NCBI GenBank assembly: GCA_034190875.2
Contig: CM067354.1
Location: forward strand, 41,414,982-41,478,981
Direction of reading: 5' to 3'
Length of the DNA: 64,000 nucleotides
Source of the DNA: Urechis unicinctus
Taxonomy: Eukaryota > Annelida > Polychaeta > Xenopneusta > Urechidae
The notes under the pieces were generated by a model. The model was not told the DNA's origin and did not search any database. It saw nothing but the letters and a program-made list of their open reading frames with translations. Positions 13,330 through 27,150 of this stretch are shown one piece after another; the first letter of the stretch is position 1, and each line of letters starts with the position of its first letter. The position numbers and the translations under genes were made by a program.

Positions 13330-13930
13330 TTTGCATGACGTCTAGTTTACGTCGAAAGCGGGCGTAGCGAATGGGGTGCCTATGAACCTTAATAACAATA
13401 GTTACATTAATATAGCCGATTTCATAATTATTAATGTTCTATTGAGAAGGAGGATGTTTTCATTAGATCACAACCAATTCTGGGTGCTTCAGTCGAGACA
13501 TCGTAGACGGGGAATACGCTTGATATTACGTCATATATTCGGTCTGTGGCCGGCTTATGTACCAGGCATAGACTGCTAAGATAGGAGATCATGTCCCTGA
13601 GAAAATAGCCCGGAATGCAAATCGGTATCAATGGTTGATTTCATGTCAAATACTTGGAGTGCGTTGATCCAGACAGAAAACAAACGGACAGTTTACACGG
13701 ACGGAACACGATATCCAATTAACAAACCAGCACAACGAGGCAAACCTCTTTCACATTTTCAAGACAACTCTTAGCCTTCAATTAACAACGCTAGTCAATA
13801 CTATGGATGTCACATCATGAACAACTGAATATATTCTAGGTAGCGCGAAGAAGCGTCAGCACATGATCTGCAATAGGATGATTCATGAATTATTTTAAAA
13901 CATGTTAGAGATTGCATGGTACTCGGTAGG
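13330..13930. repeat. Higher-order repeat block, fourth copy
   Basis: The stretch ttgatattacgtcatatatt with cggtctgtggccggctta at 13513-13570 matches 8812-8870. Module A is at about 13660-13730 (ccagacagaaaacaaacgg, acggacggaacacgatatcc) and a short module B near 13860-13910. The block then runs into an acacagac-rich tract and the 40-bp array. Confidence 0.75.
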
Positions 13931-14189
13931 GACGCGCTGCTGTTTATTTGATCAAGCAAGAATTTTCGGGTAAGACTGAGCTATAGAAAGAAAACCGAGA
14001 GAACCCAGAGTTTACAAAATAAATACACAGACAAACACAGATCCCTCTTATACATCATATACAAAACACAGACAGACACAGAGCACAATGACACACCACA
14101 TACAAAACAAAGAGAGCATTATGCAACACATCAAAAAGACAGACACGGACAAAACTAACACATTATATACTTAGCGCAGACACAAAGAA

Positions 14190-15802
14190 CGCTTAAACAG
14201 CACATTCAAATACATGGACAGACACAGATCACGCTAATACAACACATTCAAATACAGTCAGACACAGATCAAACTAATACAACACATTCAAATACAGCCA
14301 GACACAGATCACACTAATACAACACATCCAAATACAGCCAGACACAGATCACACTAATACAACACATTCAAATACAGTCAGACACAGAGCACACTAATAC
14401 AACACATTCAAATAAATACAGTCAGCACAGACACAGACAACACATTAAAATACAGTCAGACACATCATAATACAACATAAATACAGTCAGACACATAGCA
14501 CACAATACAACACATTCAAATACAGTCAGACAGTCAGACACACATTCAAATACAGTCAATACAGCACACTAATACAACACATTCAAATACAGTCAGACAC
14601 AGAGCACACTAATACAACACATTCAAATACAGTCAGACACATAGCACACTAATACAACACATTCAAATACAGTCAGACACAGAGCACACTAATACAACAC
14701 ATTCAAATACAGTCAGACACAGATCACACTAAATACAGTCAACACATTCAAACATTCAAACAGTCACACAGAGCACAGAATCAACACTAAAATACAACAC
14801 ATTCAAATACAGCCAGACACAGAGACACTAATACACACATTAAAATACAACACTAATACAACACATCCAAATACAGTACAGTCAGACACACATAGCACAC
14901 ACAGAATACAACACATTCAAATACAGTCAGACACATAGCACACTAATACAACACATTCAAATACAGTACAGACAGACACATAATACACACTAATACAACA
15001 CATTAAAACTAAGTCAGACACATAGCACACACAGATCACCCTAAACACATTCAAAATACAGTCAGACACACACTAGCACACTAATACAAGACATTCAAAC
15101 ACATACACTAATACAACACATTCAAATACAGTCAGACACAGATCACACTAATACAACACATTCAAATACAGTCAGACACAGATCACACTAACACAACACA
15201 TTCAAATACAGCCAGACACAGATCACACACATTAAAATACAGTCAGACACATAGCACACTAATACAACACATTCAAATACAGTCAGACACAGATCACACT
15301 AATACAACACATTCAAATACAGTCAGACACAGATCACACTAACCCAACACATTCAAATACAGTCAGACACAGATCACACTAATACAACACATTCAAATAC
15401 AGTCAGACACATAGCACACTAATCCAACACATTCAAATACAGTCAGACACAGATCACACTAACCCAACAACACATTCAAATACAGTCAGACACATAGCAC
15501 ACTAATACAACACATTAAAATACAGCCAGACACATAGCACACTAACCCAACACATTCAAATACAGTAAGACACATAACACACTAACCCAACACATTCAAA
15601 TACAGTCAGACACATAGCACACTAATACACAACACATTCAAATACAGTCAGACACAGATCAAACTAATACAACACATCCAAATACAGTCAGACACATAGC
15701 ACACTAATACAACACATTAAAATACAGTCAGACACAGATCAAACTAATACAACACATCCAAATACAGCCAGACACAGATCACACTAATACAACACATCAC
15801 AG
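14190..15802. repeat. 40-bp minisatellite, about 40 copies
   Basis: The unit is aacacattcaaatacagtca followed by gacacagatcacactaatac, with successive starts exactly 40 bp apart in the regular parts (for example 14361 and 14401). Many copies are deleted or scrambled, especially 14400-15100. It grows out of the acacagacagaacac-type tract that follows module B in other copies of the large repeat, which suggests local amplification of that tract. Confidence 0.95.
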
Positions 15803-16375
15803 TACACACATACATTGGGTTCATTAACTAAACGCATCAAAGACAGAGAGACAAAGACCTAACTAACGCCACATCAATAAGCAATCAGACAAACAGCACA
15901 TTAACACAACACATCAAAATACAGACACAGAGCATTAGAACTAAAACTGTTAAGCACGAAAAACTCAAACAACAATAATATATCGCTGTAAAGTAGTCGA
16001 CAATCATGTAACATAAGACACGACAATGTTATATTGAAACAATGATTATCATTGGCTTTTCAATACACGCCAGAGGGCTATATGCATACACGCCCACAAG
16101 CACATCTCTAAATGTAAGACCATTAACACAAAGCAGCCAGTCCCATACCCAATTATTCCTTTTGGGCCGCTTCAAAAGACTACATTTCCAGATGAAAACC
16201 TACAAGCTATTTGTTCATCAAATGTATCACTACTATTGAATATATCTTCAGAATACAGGGCGTGTCGTGTTAGTTGCACACAACAAACGCCGCATAAATA
16301 CCTCATTAAAACACAATAGCACAAACAAGTAAGTTGAAAATCAGCCAGTAACAGAGAGAGCAATGATCGAGAGGA

Positions 16376-17880
16376 CTGGATACAGCTACCACGCCGACGC
16401 CACACCATACGGAGCCTGGATACACCTACCACGCAGACACTTCCCCATACGTAGCCTGTATACAGCTACCACGCATACGCCACACTATACGTAGCCTGTA
16501 TACAGCTACCACACCATACGTAGCCTGTATACAGCTACCACACCATACGTAGCCTGTATACAGCTACCACGCAGCATCACACCATACGTAGCCTGTATAC
16601 AGCTACCACGCAGCATCACACCATACGTAGCCTGTATACAGCTACCACGCAGACACCACACCATACGTAGCCTGTATACAGCTACCACGCACGCCAGCCA
16701 TACACCTACCATACGTACCACGCAGACTGTATACAGCTACCACGCAGACGCCACACCATACGTAGCCTGTATACAGCTACCACGCAGACACACACCTACC
16801 CATACGTACCACGCAGATACCACACCATACGTATACAGCCACCACACAGACATACCATACGTAGCCTGTATACAGCTACCACGCAGCCACCACCATACGT
16901 AGCCTGTATACAGCTACCACGCAGACACACCATACGTACAGCTGTACGTACCTGTATACAGCTACCGCGCAGACCTGCAGCTACACCATACACCATACGT
17001 AGCATGTATACCAGACATGTATACAGCTACCACGCAGACGCCACACCATACGTAGCCTGTATTCAGCTACCACGCAGACACCACACCATACGTAGCCTGT
17101 ATACAGCTACCACGCAGATACCACACCATACGTAGCCTGTATACAGCCACAACACAGACATCACACCATACGTAGCCTGTATACAGATACCACGCAGACG
17201 CCACACCATACATAGCCTGTATACAGCTACAATACAGACACCACACCATACGTAGCCTGTATACATCTACAACACAGACACCTCCCCATACGTAGCCTGT
17301 ATACAGCTACCACACAGACACCACACCATACGTAACCTGTATATATCTACAACACACACACCACACCATACGTAGCCTGTATACAGCTACCACACCATAC
17401 GTAGCCTGATATACATCTACAACACACACACACACACCATACGTAGCCTGTATACAGCTACCATGCAGACGCCACACCATACATAGCTTGTATACAGCTA
17501 CCACGCAGACGCCACACCATACGTAGCCTGTATACAGCTACCACGCAGACACCTCCCAATAGGTAACTTGTATACAGCTACCACGCAGACGCCACACCAT
17601 ACATAGCCTGTATACAGCTACCACGCAGACACCACACCATACGTAGCCTGTATACAGCTACCACGCAGACACCTCCCCATACGTAACCTGTATACAGCTA
17701 CCACACCATACGTAGCCTGCATAATGCTACATCACAGACACTATACCATACATAGCTTGTATACAGCTACCATGCAGACTCAACACCATACATAGCTTGT
17801 ATACAGCTACAACACAGATACCACACCATACGTAGCCTGTATACAGCTACAACACAGACGCAACACCATACGTAGCCTTC
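16376..17880. repeat. 40-bp minisatellite, about 36 copies
   Basis: The unit is catacgtagcctgtatacag followed by ctaccacgcagacaccacac. Minus-strand open frames with VVAVYRLRMVW-type repeats run through it and are by-products of the array. The palindromic word ctgtatacag occurs in nearly every unit. Confidence 0.95.
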
Positions 17881-18067
17881 CTTACAGTACAGACACATAA
17901 TAGACTGTATTCGGCAACCAGACAGAGAGAAGGAAAACTCAACCCAGTGCACAGCCACAAATCAGATGGTGAAGTGGCTGTACATAGCCTGTACACCGCC
18001 TGTACAGAGACAGCGCATGGGCATCACAGCGACTGCACAAAGAAAGCATTGTGTTTGTAGATACGTC

Positions 18068-18845
18068 TGCTTTTTGAATAAGGTCAAAAGGAGTTAATGA
18101 AAATCACCAAACAATAAAACTCCATAATGCATTCTATGAATCAACTTTTTTCATTGTGGCGTCTTCAAATGCCCGTAACATATTTTATAAAACTGCCATA
18201 AAATTATCCACTGAGTAAATCTTCAAAATAATGGGCGTGTAATGTTAGTCGGAGAGAACCATTGTCACCTAACAACACAATAGCACAGGCAAGCAATCTG
18301 ACAATACCTCACACAGAACAATGGGTTTTTTTTTTTCCCGTGAATGAATAAATTTACCCAGCGAACCTCGGAGAGCCCGCACGGGGTTAACCAAAGGAGC
18401 TGTATTCACGGAACTACTCGGATTGTCTTAAAGTCTGCTTTTCAAATGTTGTCAAAGGAAGTTAATGAAAAGCACCAAACAACAAAGCTCCATGAAGAAC
18501 TCTCCACAAGACAACAATTCGATGAATCAACCTTTTCATTTTGGCGTCTTCTAATGTCTGTATCATAATTTATAAAACTGCCATAAAAATCACCACTGCT
18601 GAAGAGTAAATCTTCAGAATGATAGGCGTGTAACGTTAGTCGGAGAGAACCATTGTCACCTAACAACTGGACTCATTTCAACACAATAGCACATGCAAGC
18701 AATCTGACAATACCTTACACACAACAATGGTTTTTTTACGTGTATGAATAGGTCGAGTTTACCCCACAAACCCCAGAGAGCCCACACGGGGTTAACCAAA
18801 GGAGCTGTATTCACGACACCACTCAGATTGTCTTTAAGTCAATTG
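18068..18845. repeat. Direct tandem duplication, two ~0.37-0.41 kb units
   Basis: Unit 1 (about 18068-18433) and unit 2 (about 18434-18845) share long similar stretches: tcataaaac-like 'tttataaaactgccataaaa', gttagtcggagagaaccatt, agcaatctgacaatacct and cacggggttaaccaaaggag. A more diverged third relative begins near 24310 (ggcgtgtaacgtagtctgg). Confidence 0.85.
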
Positions 18846-19109
18846 ACCTGCCCGTGAGAGTGCGTAATGCTACATTTGTCAATGAATTCGTCTGTATCGT
18901 TAGGTTTATGTGCATAGCTATGAAGAACACATGAAAGTGCTTATCTGCAGACCGTTTGATGAAACTCGCATGTTTCGTTCATATCTTCGATACAACGAAT
19001 GGCTTTTAGGGGTAAGTAGGTCGATCACCAAACCCACTCGTTTAGGGCAAGACTCCAATAGAGACCTATCTACGAATGGACACGTCTTCACTGAGAGACT
19101 TAATTCCTT

Positions 19110-19380
19110 GAAAGGGATTTAGGTGTCATAATGGAACAGTCATTCCAATGCAGCAAACAATGCAGCGCAGCAGCAGTAAAGTCTAACAGAGTTCTCGGAA
19201 TAATCACACGGCTGTTCATTGGTCGCTCTATGGGAGATTTTATCGAGCTTTATAACACACGTGTTAGGTCCCATTTAGAACATGCAATCCAGGCGTGGTC
19301 CTACATTCAACGTTACGTAGACAAACTTGAGAAAGGGACAAAGGTGGGCTGCAAAGCATGTAACTGGTAAGTGTGAGTCG
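19110..19380 (+). mobile_element. Decayed non-LTR retrotransposon reverse-transcriptase fragment
   Basis: The translation reads ERDLGVIMEQSFQCSKQ, then SNRVLGIITRLF, then LYNTRVRSHLEHAIQAWS and YIQRYVDKLEK. This is the typical 3' part of LINE-type ORF2 reverse transcriptases (pattern DLGV.I... N..LG.I.R.F... LY...VR.HLEYA...W.PY....D.LEK.Q). A codon is missing at the usual WSPY and a frameshift follows LEK, where the expected QRRATK-like run continues in another frame. It is a short non-functional remnant inside a copy of the large repeat. The family (CR1/Jockey-like or other) is not decided. Confidence 0.8.
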
Positions 19381-20057
19381 AGTTACAAGCAAAGACAATA
19401 TAAGTGTTGATTTGTTGAGAACTCAAGACTCCGGGGACTAGGTACACTTAAGAAAAACCTTCACACAATTTAGAAGACAGCTTTATCAAGTTTATGAACA
19501 AATATAGTTTTACCGAGAGGTCCGTTCTCCTTAGGTGGCCATTTTAATATATCTTGTACTGGTCTTGATAAAACTCGCTGTGGTTGCGATATTATCTTGA
19601 AACACTTTCCTTTTACAACCTCACAACCCTGCTACTCTGACGTTGGTGCATTGTTTAGGGTCCTGGTTTTTTAGTGACATGACTTGGTAAACTTTCTATG
19701 CCCTAAACACAGACTACCTATCGTAAGCGTATCATCAATGAAGTTCTTTCCTCTGTGGGGTTTCAAGGAGTACATTTAATGAATTAGTTTCGAATTATTT
19801 GAAAGAGTGCTCCGTCAGAATAGGTTTGGTTTATATACCAAAGAGCTTGAAATATTTGTTATTCACGTGCTGAGAAAGAAAAGTGTCTCTCACATATTAC
19901 ACAATTACTGATGTTTATCTAATAAGACATCTGTCAGCGTGTATGCGATACTTCGGTCTGTACTCCTCATATTCTTTGGCGTTTGAAACTTTATATTAAG
20001 AACTCCATCCCCCCACCCCCGTCAATATGGAGTAGGTCATTTTGGGTGCAGCATTTT

Positions 20058-22575
20058 CACAGGATCCAACTAACGATGTATTGATGTGATTTGAGGTAGT
20101 GTGTCGTCTGGGTGGGATACCTATGAACCGCAAATATATCCGATGCGTTCGTATTCAAGTAGTTTCGTAAGTAGGGATGTAACTTGACCTTTCCAGATTC
20201 TCCAGTTGACACAGAAGGTGTTTGTTATAAACAGCAGCTATCCAAGCTACGGCAATACACTTTATGTTATATTATGTACTCTCTAAGTGCCCAGCCTAGG
20301 TATTAGGTACAAACAGAGTTTAAACGTCCGAGTCAATAACCCGGCTATTCAATATGCACGCCCACACAGGTATCGTGCTAAATGCATTGAGTGTGTTCGT
20401 CCTCACAGAAAGTAAACACCAAGTTGACGAAGTGGGAACATGATATCCAATACACACACTTACACGTTATGGATAAGTTAGTTCACGGTATCCAGACAGC
20501 TCATCCCCATTCATTAAAGCCATTAAGCAGAAAATCAAACAAACAAGTTTTTCGTTAACGGTTCCAGACAATGCTAAAGATAACGGTTTATGCAAACAAT
20601 CCTAAACCATAATGGAAGATGCACCAGATTACAGATGGCATGTAGAAACGCCACCATTATATTAAATCAGCATTTTATCTATTAGAGCACGATCGATGAA
20701 TTGCATAAAAACCTGCAATGGCGGATCAAAGGCAGCAATGACGTCCAATTTGAAAACGTGTTATAGATTGCTAGTAACTGGAAAGGTACGCGTTGCTGTG
20801 AATCCAATCAAGTAAGGGTTTTATGATGAATGGAACACAGAACACAGACCGAGTTTACATACAGAGTACACAGACAGAACACAGCAGTACACGAGCCGTA
20901 CTCGTTCATCCAGGAAACAAGACCAAATAAATGTGTTGATATTACATTTAATTAAAATATCTTCACTTACTGTTTTTTTCGTGCCAACATTTGCTGTGGC
21001 GGCGCAGACCATGATTCTTAATGGCAGACAGTAGAGTGGTGTCATTGTATCGGGGAATTTGCATGACTACTAGAAAACGTAGGGTGGTGTTCTTTGGGAT
21101 TTCCGTGCCTTCAACGTCATTACTGTTGACGCATCTGAATAGAATGCATATAGTCTCAATGATTATGACTGTGCATACATGTTCTTCACAATGACAGATG
21201 TCAGAACGTGTCTTCGATGGCTGATTGCATCACAAAAAGAATTAATGCAGCAGCCTTCTCCACACCCCGAATATTATCATCCTCCCTCTTGTTTTGTTTT
21301 CATTTGCCAGGATCCAACTAACGATGTATTGATGTGGTTTGAGGTGGTGTGTGTCGTCTGGGTGGGATGCCTATGAACCTTGACCACAAATATATCCGAT
21401 ACGTTCGTATTCAAGTAGTTTCGTAAGTAGGGATGTAACTTGACCTTTCCAGTATCTTCAGTTGACACAGATTGTGTTTGTTATAAACAGCATCTATCCA
21501 AGCTACGGCAATACACTTAATGTTGTATTATGTACTCCCTAAGTGCCCAGCCTAGGTATTAGGTACAAACAGAGTTCAAACGTCCGAGTCAATAACCCGG
21601 CTATTCAATATTCACGCCCACACAGGTATCGTGCTAAATGCATTGAATGTGTTCGTCCTCACAGAAAGTAAACACCAAGTTGACAAGGTGGAAACATGAT
21701 ATCCAATACACACACTTACACGTTATGGATAAGTTAGTTCACGGTATCCAGACAGCTCATCCCCCTTCATGTGAAGGCATTTAACAGATTGCCAAGAAAA
21801 TCAAACAAACAAGTGTTTCGTTAAGGTTCCAGACAATGCTAAAGATAACGGTTTATGTAAACAATCCAAAACCATAATGGGAGATGCATCAGATCATAGA
21901 TGGCATGTAGAAACGCCATCATCATATTAAATCAGCATTTTATCTGTTATAGCACGATCCATGAATTGCATAAAAACCTGCAATGGCGGATCAAAGGCAG
22001 CAATGACATCCAATTTGAAAAAAGTGTTATAGATTGCCAGGAACAGAGAAGGTACGCGTTGCTGTGAATCTAATCAAGTAAGGGTTTTGTGAAGAATGGA
22101 ACACAGAACATAGACGGAGTTTACATACAGAGAACACAGACAAAACACAAGCAGCACACGAGCAGGACTCGTTCATCCAGGAAACAAGATCATAAATGTG
22201 TTGATATTACATTTAATTAAAATATCTTCGCTTACTGGTTTTTTTAGCCAAGATTTGCTGTGGCTGCGCAGACCATGATTCTTAATGGCAGACGGTAAAG
22301 TGGTGTCACTGTATCGAGGAATTTGCATGCATGACTGCTAGAAAACGTAGAGTGGCGTTCTTTGGGATTTCCGTGCCTTCAACGGCATTACTATTAACGC
22401 ATCTGAATAGAATGCATATAGTCTCAATGATAATGGCTATGAATACTTGCTCTTCACAATAACAGTTGGCCGTAACGTGTCTTCAATGGCTGATTTTATC
22501 ACAAAAATAATTATTGCTTAACATTCTCCACACACCGAGTAATACCACCAATCCATCTGGTTTTGTTTTCGTTTG
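20058..22575. repeat. Recent ~1.25-kb tandem duplication
   Basis: Two head-to-tail units (about 20058-21307 and 21308-22575) are nearly identical. Both begin with caggatccaactaacgatgt, and share ggtgggat(a/g)cctatgaacc, ctcacagaaagtaaacacca, acacgttatggataagttag and catgattcttaatggcagac at a constant offset of about 1250 bp. They contain modules A and B of the higher-order repeat, with C and D following the second unit at 22715-22895. The high identity against the diverged older copies points to a recent duplication or gene-conversion event. Confidence 0.9.
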
Positions 22576-23565
22576 GCATCATCAGAAACAGCACGCACAC
22601 ACATTACCAATTATCTCAGTATGTCTATTCAAAAGGGCAAATTTATCATATGACATCATTATAACACCAGTTGGCTTGTAGTCACCGGTTGCACAGTAGA
22701 ACATATAACGATCATTGACAATTTTCAGTCATGCACCAGTGATAACTCTCTTGCCTGATAAGTACCCCACCGACAAGGTTGATTAAGTCATGAATATATG
22801 TCAACAAACAGCTTCCCCTTAACAGATGGAAGCCAGGCCGACAAGAATCAAAGTTAATGGCATGAGGGGGATCAGTTACAGCAGGATTTGTGCATAGTAG
22901 CTCAAAGCAAGGAATAGTGGTGTAGTATTGCTCGATTCTGAAGTACCTTGTCCATTAAATCCTTCATCAGGCTAGATTAGCAAATCCAACAAATATTGAA
23001 GTGGTAAGAAAATTAATGCAGTCGCTGAGTTATGTTGTCGATAAGACCTTGTCTACTCTTTACAAGTTGCTGATTACACGGATATATTTTCGTAATGAAA
23101 TATTAAATTGTTTATCTTTCACTTAAAATCGGAAATATACAGTCAATACCAAATATCTTTATGTATTACTGAGGAGCACACTGGAGATGAGTTTTCTAGT
23201 GTGTGGGGGTGTATTTCTTCAATATAATAATAACAATATTTATTTCATGCATTCCATTGCAAGTGAGACTCTTATACATGAAACCACCAAAATAAATTTT
23301 TTTGCAGAATACTCGAATATCACTATTTTTCATGCGCGTGTTAACCGCAACGGGAGTAAATCTTAAACCATATACTGACAGTGATGATGCATCTGCAACG
23401 TTCTCCATGGAAACGGAACAGCAAACACATTATTTAAACATTCTCCTGTTTTTTTCTGAAATGCTCTTGTTTATAAATCGAAACCAAACAATATGGTAAC
23501 GTAAATAAACTGGACCGTTATCACATACATTGAGAAAAGGCCATGCATAGCCACTACGGCAATGA

Positions 23566-24290
23566 ACTGACCATATACAACCTGTACTCAGTCACTTCAA
23601 AGACCGTTAACAGACCATATACAACATGTACTTAGTCATTACACAGACGGTTAAAAGTACATATACAGCCTGTACTCAGTGATTACACATATGGTTAACA
23701 GACCATATACAGCCTGTACTCAGTGATTACACGGACTGTTAACAGACCATATACAGCCTGTACTCAGTCACATCACAGACGGTTCACAGAACATATATAA
23801 CCTGTACTCATTCATTACACAGACGGTTAACAGACCATATACAGCCTGTACCCAGTCATTACACAGAGAGTTTACAGACCATATACAGTCTGTGCTCAGT
23901 CGGTACACAGACGATTAACAGATCATATACAGCCTATACTCAGTCATTACACAGACAGTTAACAGACCATTTACAGCCTGTACTATGTCACATCACAGAC
24001 GGTTAATAGACCATATACAGTCTGTACCCAGTCATTACGCAGACAGTTAACAACATCACAGACGGTTAACAGACCATATACAGCCTGTACTCAGTCACAT
24101 CACAGACGGTTCACAGAACATATATAACCTGTACTCAGTTATTACACAGACGGTTAACAGACCATATACACACCCAGTCACACTGTTTACAGGCCAATAT
24201 TATCATCATGCATAGTCTGTAAACAGTTACCACACAGACAGTGTTCAGACTATTCATGGCCTGAATACAGACTGTCCAAAGTCGACACAC
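23566..24290. repeat. 44-bp minisatellite, about 14 copies
   Basis: The unit is ttaacagaccatatacagcc followed by 'tgtactcagtcattacacagacgg'. It is preceded at 23335-23445 by a block (gcgtgttaaccgcaacggg, gatgatgcatctgcaacgtt) that also precedes the sister array at 27931. The two arrays are therefore paralogous parts of the large repeat. Confidence 0.95.
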
Positions 24291-24309
24291 TAAATTCCAC
24301 ACTACTGTT

Positions 24310-25210
24310 GAGTAAATCTTTCCGAATAATTGGCGTGTAACGTAGTCTGGTGAAATCAATTGTCACAGTAATAATGGCACTTATAACATCACAATAAGCC
24401 AGCATTCTGAAAATTGCCTATGCAAGAATGCCCTGCAGGTTGAGTGAACCCCATGAACCTCAGATACACCGAGTGGAGTTGACAAAAAGATCTGGGTTCA
24501 AGCACTTCCACTTAGGTTGGTAGTTGCTGAACTGACCTGCACATGCGCATGCGTAATGTAGCATTGGTCTCTACCGTTGTGTTTATGTTCCCACATTAAC
24601 AAGAACACCATATCAAAGGAATTACGTGGGAAGAAATTTATGTATATCGCATGTTTCTTTCACACATTTGATACATAAAGTGGCTATAGAGGGTAGGAAG
24701 ATCAATAAACCAGCCCATTCGGGACAAGATTCAATGGTCGACTTATCTACAAATAGAACAGTATCATGTCGGATCATATGATGTCTTTCCTTTCACAGTC
24801 TTAATAACTTCCTTCAATCGAACTGGTCTCCATAAAGCACGATGAGGTTAAGACGTTTCTGCAAAATAGATTTCCTTTCGTAAAATAAACCATTGACAAT
24901 TTCCTGGTGGATTGTCGACCTCAAAATACGACCTCTTTGGTGTTGTTGTTTTGCTTAGAGAGAGAACTACTTATAGAAATCCTTTGTGCCACGCACTTTC
25001 TACATTTTCTCTACTCTTAGGGAACGTGAGCGTGTCTTCATGGAAGTACTTTCCTCTCAGTGGGGTGCCAGTGCCAAGTGCAATGAGCATTCGTATTCAA
25101 TTTGTTTCGAATCGGTTGAAAAGAGTATCTATCACAACAACTTTGGTTGAAATGACAAATAGCCATGATCTTGTTTTGCTAGTGCTAGTGACAGATGAGT
25201 GTTTTGCAAA
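24310..25210. repeat. Diverged copy of the 18.6-19.8 kb segment
   Basis: Matching stretches include gacctgcacatgcgcatgcg with 'taatgtagcatt' (compare 18843-18880), gcatgtttctttcacac (compare 18970), gacttatctacaaat (compare 19064) and aagtactttcctctcagtgg (compare 19740). The LINE fragment of the 19.1-kb copy is not seen here. An open frame at 24912-25235 has no recognisable domain. Confidence 0.7.
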
Positions 25211-25699
25211 AGTCCATAATGATAAAATGACATAATAACACCGATGCATCAAATGTATCTATAGCCAGGATGGTTGTCATTTACACATTTGACATCAAAT
25301 AAAACACCGTTCTATCGTGTGTCAGTTCTGAATGAGGTACAGAATGTTGCTGTGTCGGCAAAAATGCGATCCAGGTGATCAATGGTACTTACCTGTAAAG
25401 TCGAACAAAATACTGGCATTTCCTATCATCTGAAGCATAATGTTCGATAAATAGTCAAAGTGATCATATAACATGTCACTCTATCATCTCTTGGACGTTA
25501 TGTAAGCAATATGCAACATAAGTGTGTTTTATGTATGTGTCAAACTAACTAATAAATATATAAGCAGATGGATACATTTCGAATTTCCATCAGTTATCTA
25601 ATCAGAAATCTGTCATTATGTTTGTTATATTTCGGTCTGTACTTCGTGACTTTTGACCTATATATTTAGTGCTTCACTCACTCAATGTGGAGACGGCCA

Positions 25700-27150
25700 T
25701 TGTGGCCCACGATGTATTTATGCTATTTGCGGTGGTGAGTGGTGCCAGGGATGATTGGCCAAGTACCTTTTGATCCCAATTTGGATTCACACTTACAGAG
25801 CCAGTATTAAAAATGTTTCGTGATTAGGGATGGTAACGTGACGTAACATTTCCAGTTATTTCAGTTCACATATAAGTTGTTACGTCATGAATAGCAGCTT
25901 TCCTATCTACTGGAATGTTCTTTATGCTGTTTCATATAATCTCTATCTGCCAGGCGTAGGTATCAGGTACAAACAGGGTCAATAGCCCGACATGCTATTC
26001 AGTATCCACACTCATATAGGTATCGTGAGCATGTTCGTCCTCACAGAAAGTAAACGTCAAGTTGACAAAATAGTATCCAATTTACAAACTACCTCAACAT
26101 GGCTGAGCTATTTAACATTATATACACTTTCTTGTCATTCCTCAAAGACATTCAAATGATAGCTAAGATGTAACAGACAGTGCAAAGGATGACGAATGAT
26201 AGAACACATCCTAGATCATTGATGGTGGGGAGGGTTGGGGTGCCATTCGATCACTGGTAGCGTCTATAAGCGCCAGCATCGTTTAGAATCAGCACCGGAT
26301 CTAGAAAAGCGCGTTGCAGGAATACCATCCAATTTGAAAACTTGTTTTAGATTACGAGGAACTGGGTCAGTAAGCATTGCAATGAATCAGATTAAGCAAG
26401 GTCATTGTGATGAATTAATCGCAGAACAAAGATCACATGGTACACCCTGGAAACAAGACGCAATTAATAACACGTTTTACTGAAATATCGTCTTCGCTAA
26501 TTGTTTTGTCAGCATATATTTTTTGTAGCTGGGTAGACCGTGGTTTGGGCTCAATGACATACGGCAGAGTGGTGTCATCGGGGGACATTGCACTCTAGTC
26601 ATCCTGAAGAATTCATTAAATAGAAGCGGTCGGTATCGCGACACGGAAGCACCGACCAAATATGATGGCGCATTTCGGGATCACTAAATCAAAGACGGCA
26701 TTGTTGAGAATGTATATAAGGCTCTCTGATAAACAGAGATTGCGCAATAGTTTTCGGGACATTGGAAAGGACATTGAATTGTTTCTGAATCCACGTTATA
26801 ACAGATAGTCATAACGGGTCTTCAATGGCGGATTTCACCACAATCGTCATTATTGCAACAGCATTATCGACACCCTTCGTCCCATTGGTGGGATGTATCA
26901 TCTGCTGTCAGCAGCATCATGTTCTTGTGTTTTAACAGCCATCGAACTGTAGTCACCAGCTACACATTTGAACGTATTCCGGTTGTTGACAATCTTTAGA
27001 CATACACATGACCGTAAATACCCCACCGAAAACAGGTTGATTAGGTCATGAATACCTAGGCAACAAACAGCGTCCCGTTTACACGTGGGAGGCAGGTCGA
27101 CAAGGATCAAAGTTAATGGCATGAGGGGGATCAGTTACAGCAGGATGTGT
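25700..27150. repeat. Higher-order repeat block, modules A-B-C-D
   Basis: Module A is at about 26030-26095 (cgtcctcacagaaagtaaac), a diverged B at about 26310-26350 (accatccaatttgaaaactt), C at 26980-27075 and D at 27095-27145 (gatcaaagttaatggcatga, gatcagttacagcaggatg). The D module is almost identical to 22845-22895, showing that the copies are not all of one age. Confidence 0.8.

Noticed and set aside
14190-17880. CRISPR-like regular arrays
   Set aside because: Units are contiguous tandem repeats without unique spacers, in an intron-bearing animal genome.
24912-25235. 107-codon open frame as a gene
   Set aside because: It lies in a diverged repeat copy. The paralogous segment at 19.6-19.9 kb is interrupted by stops and no domain is recognisable.
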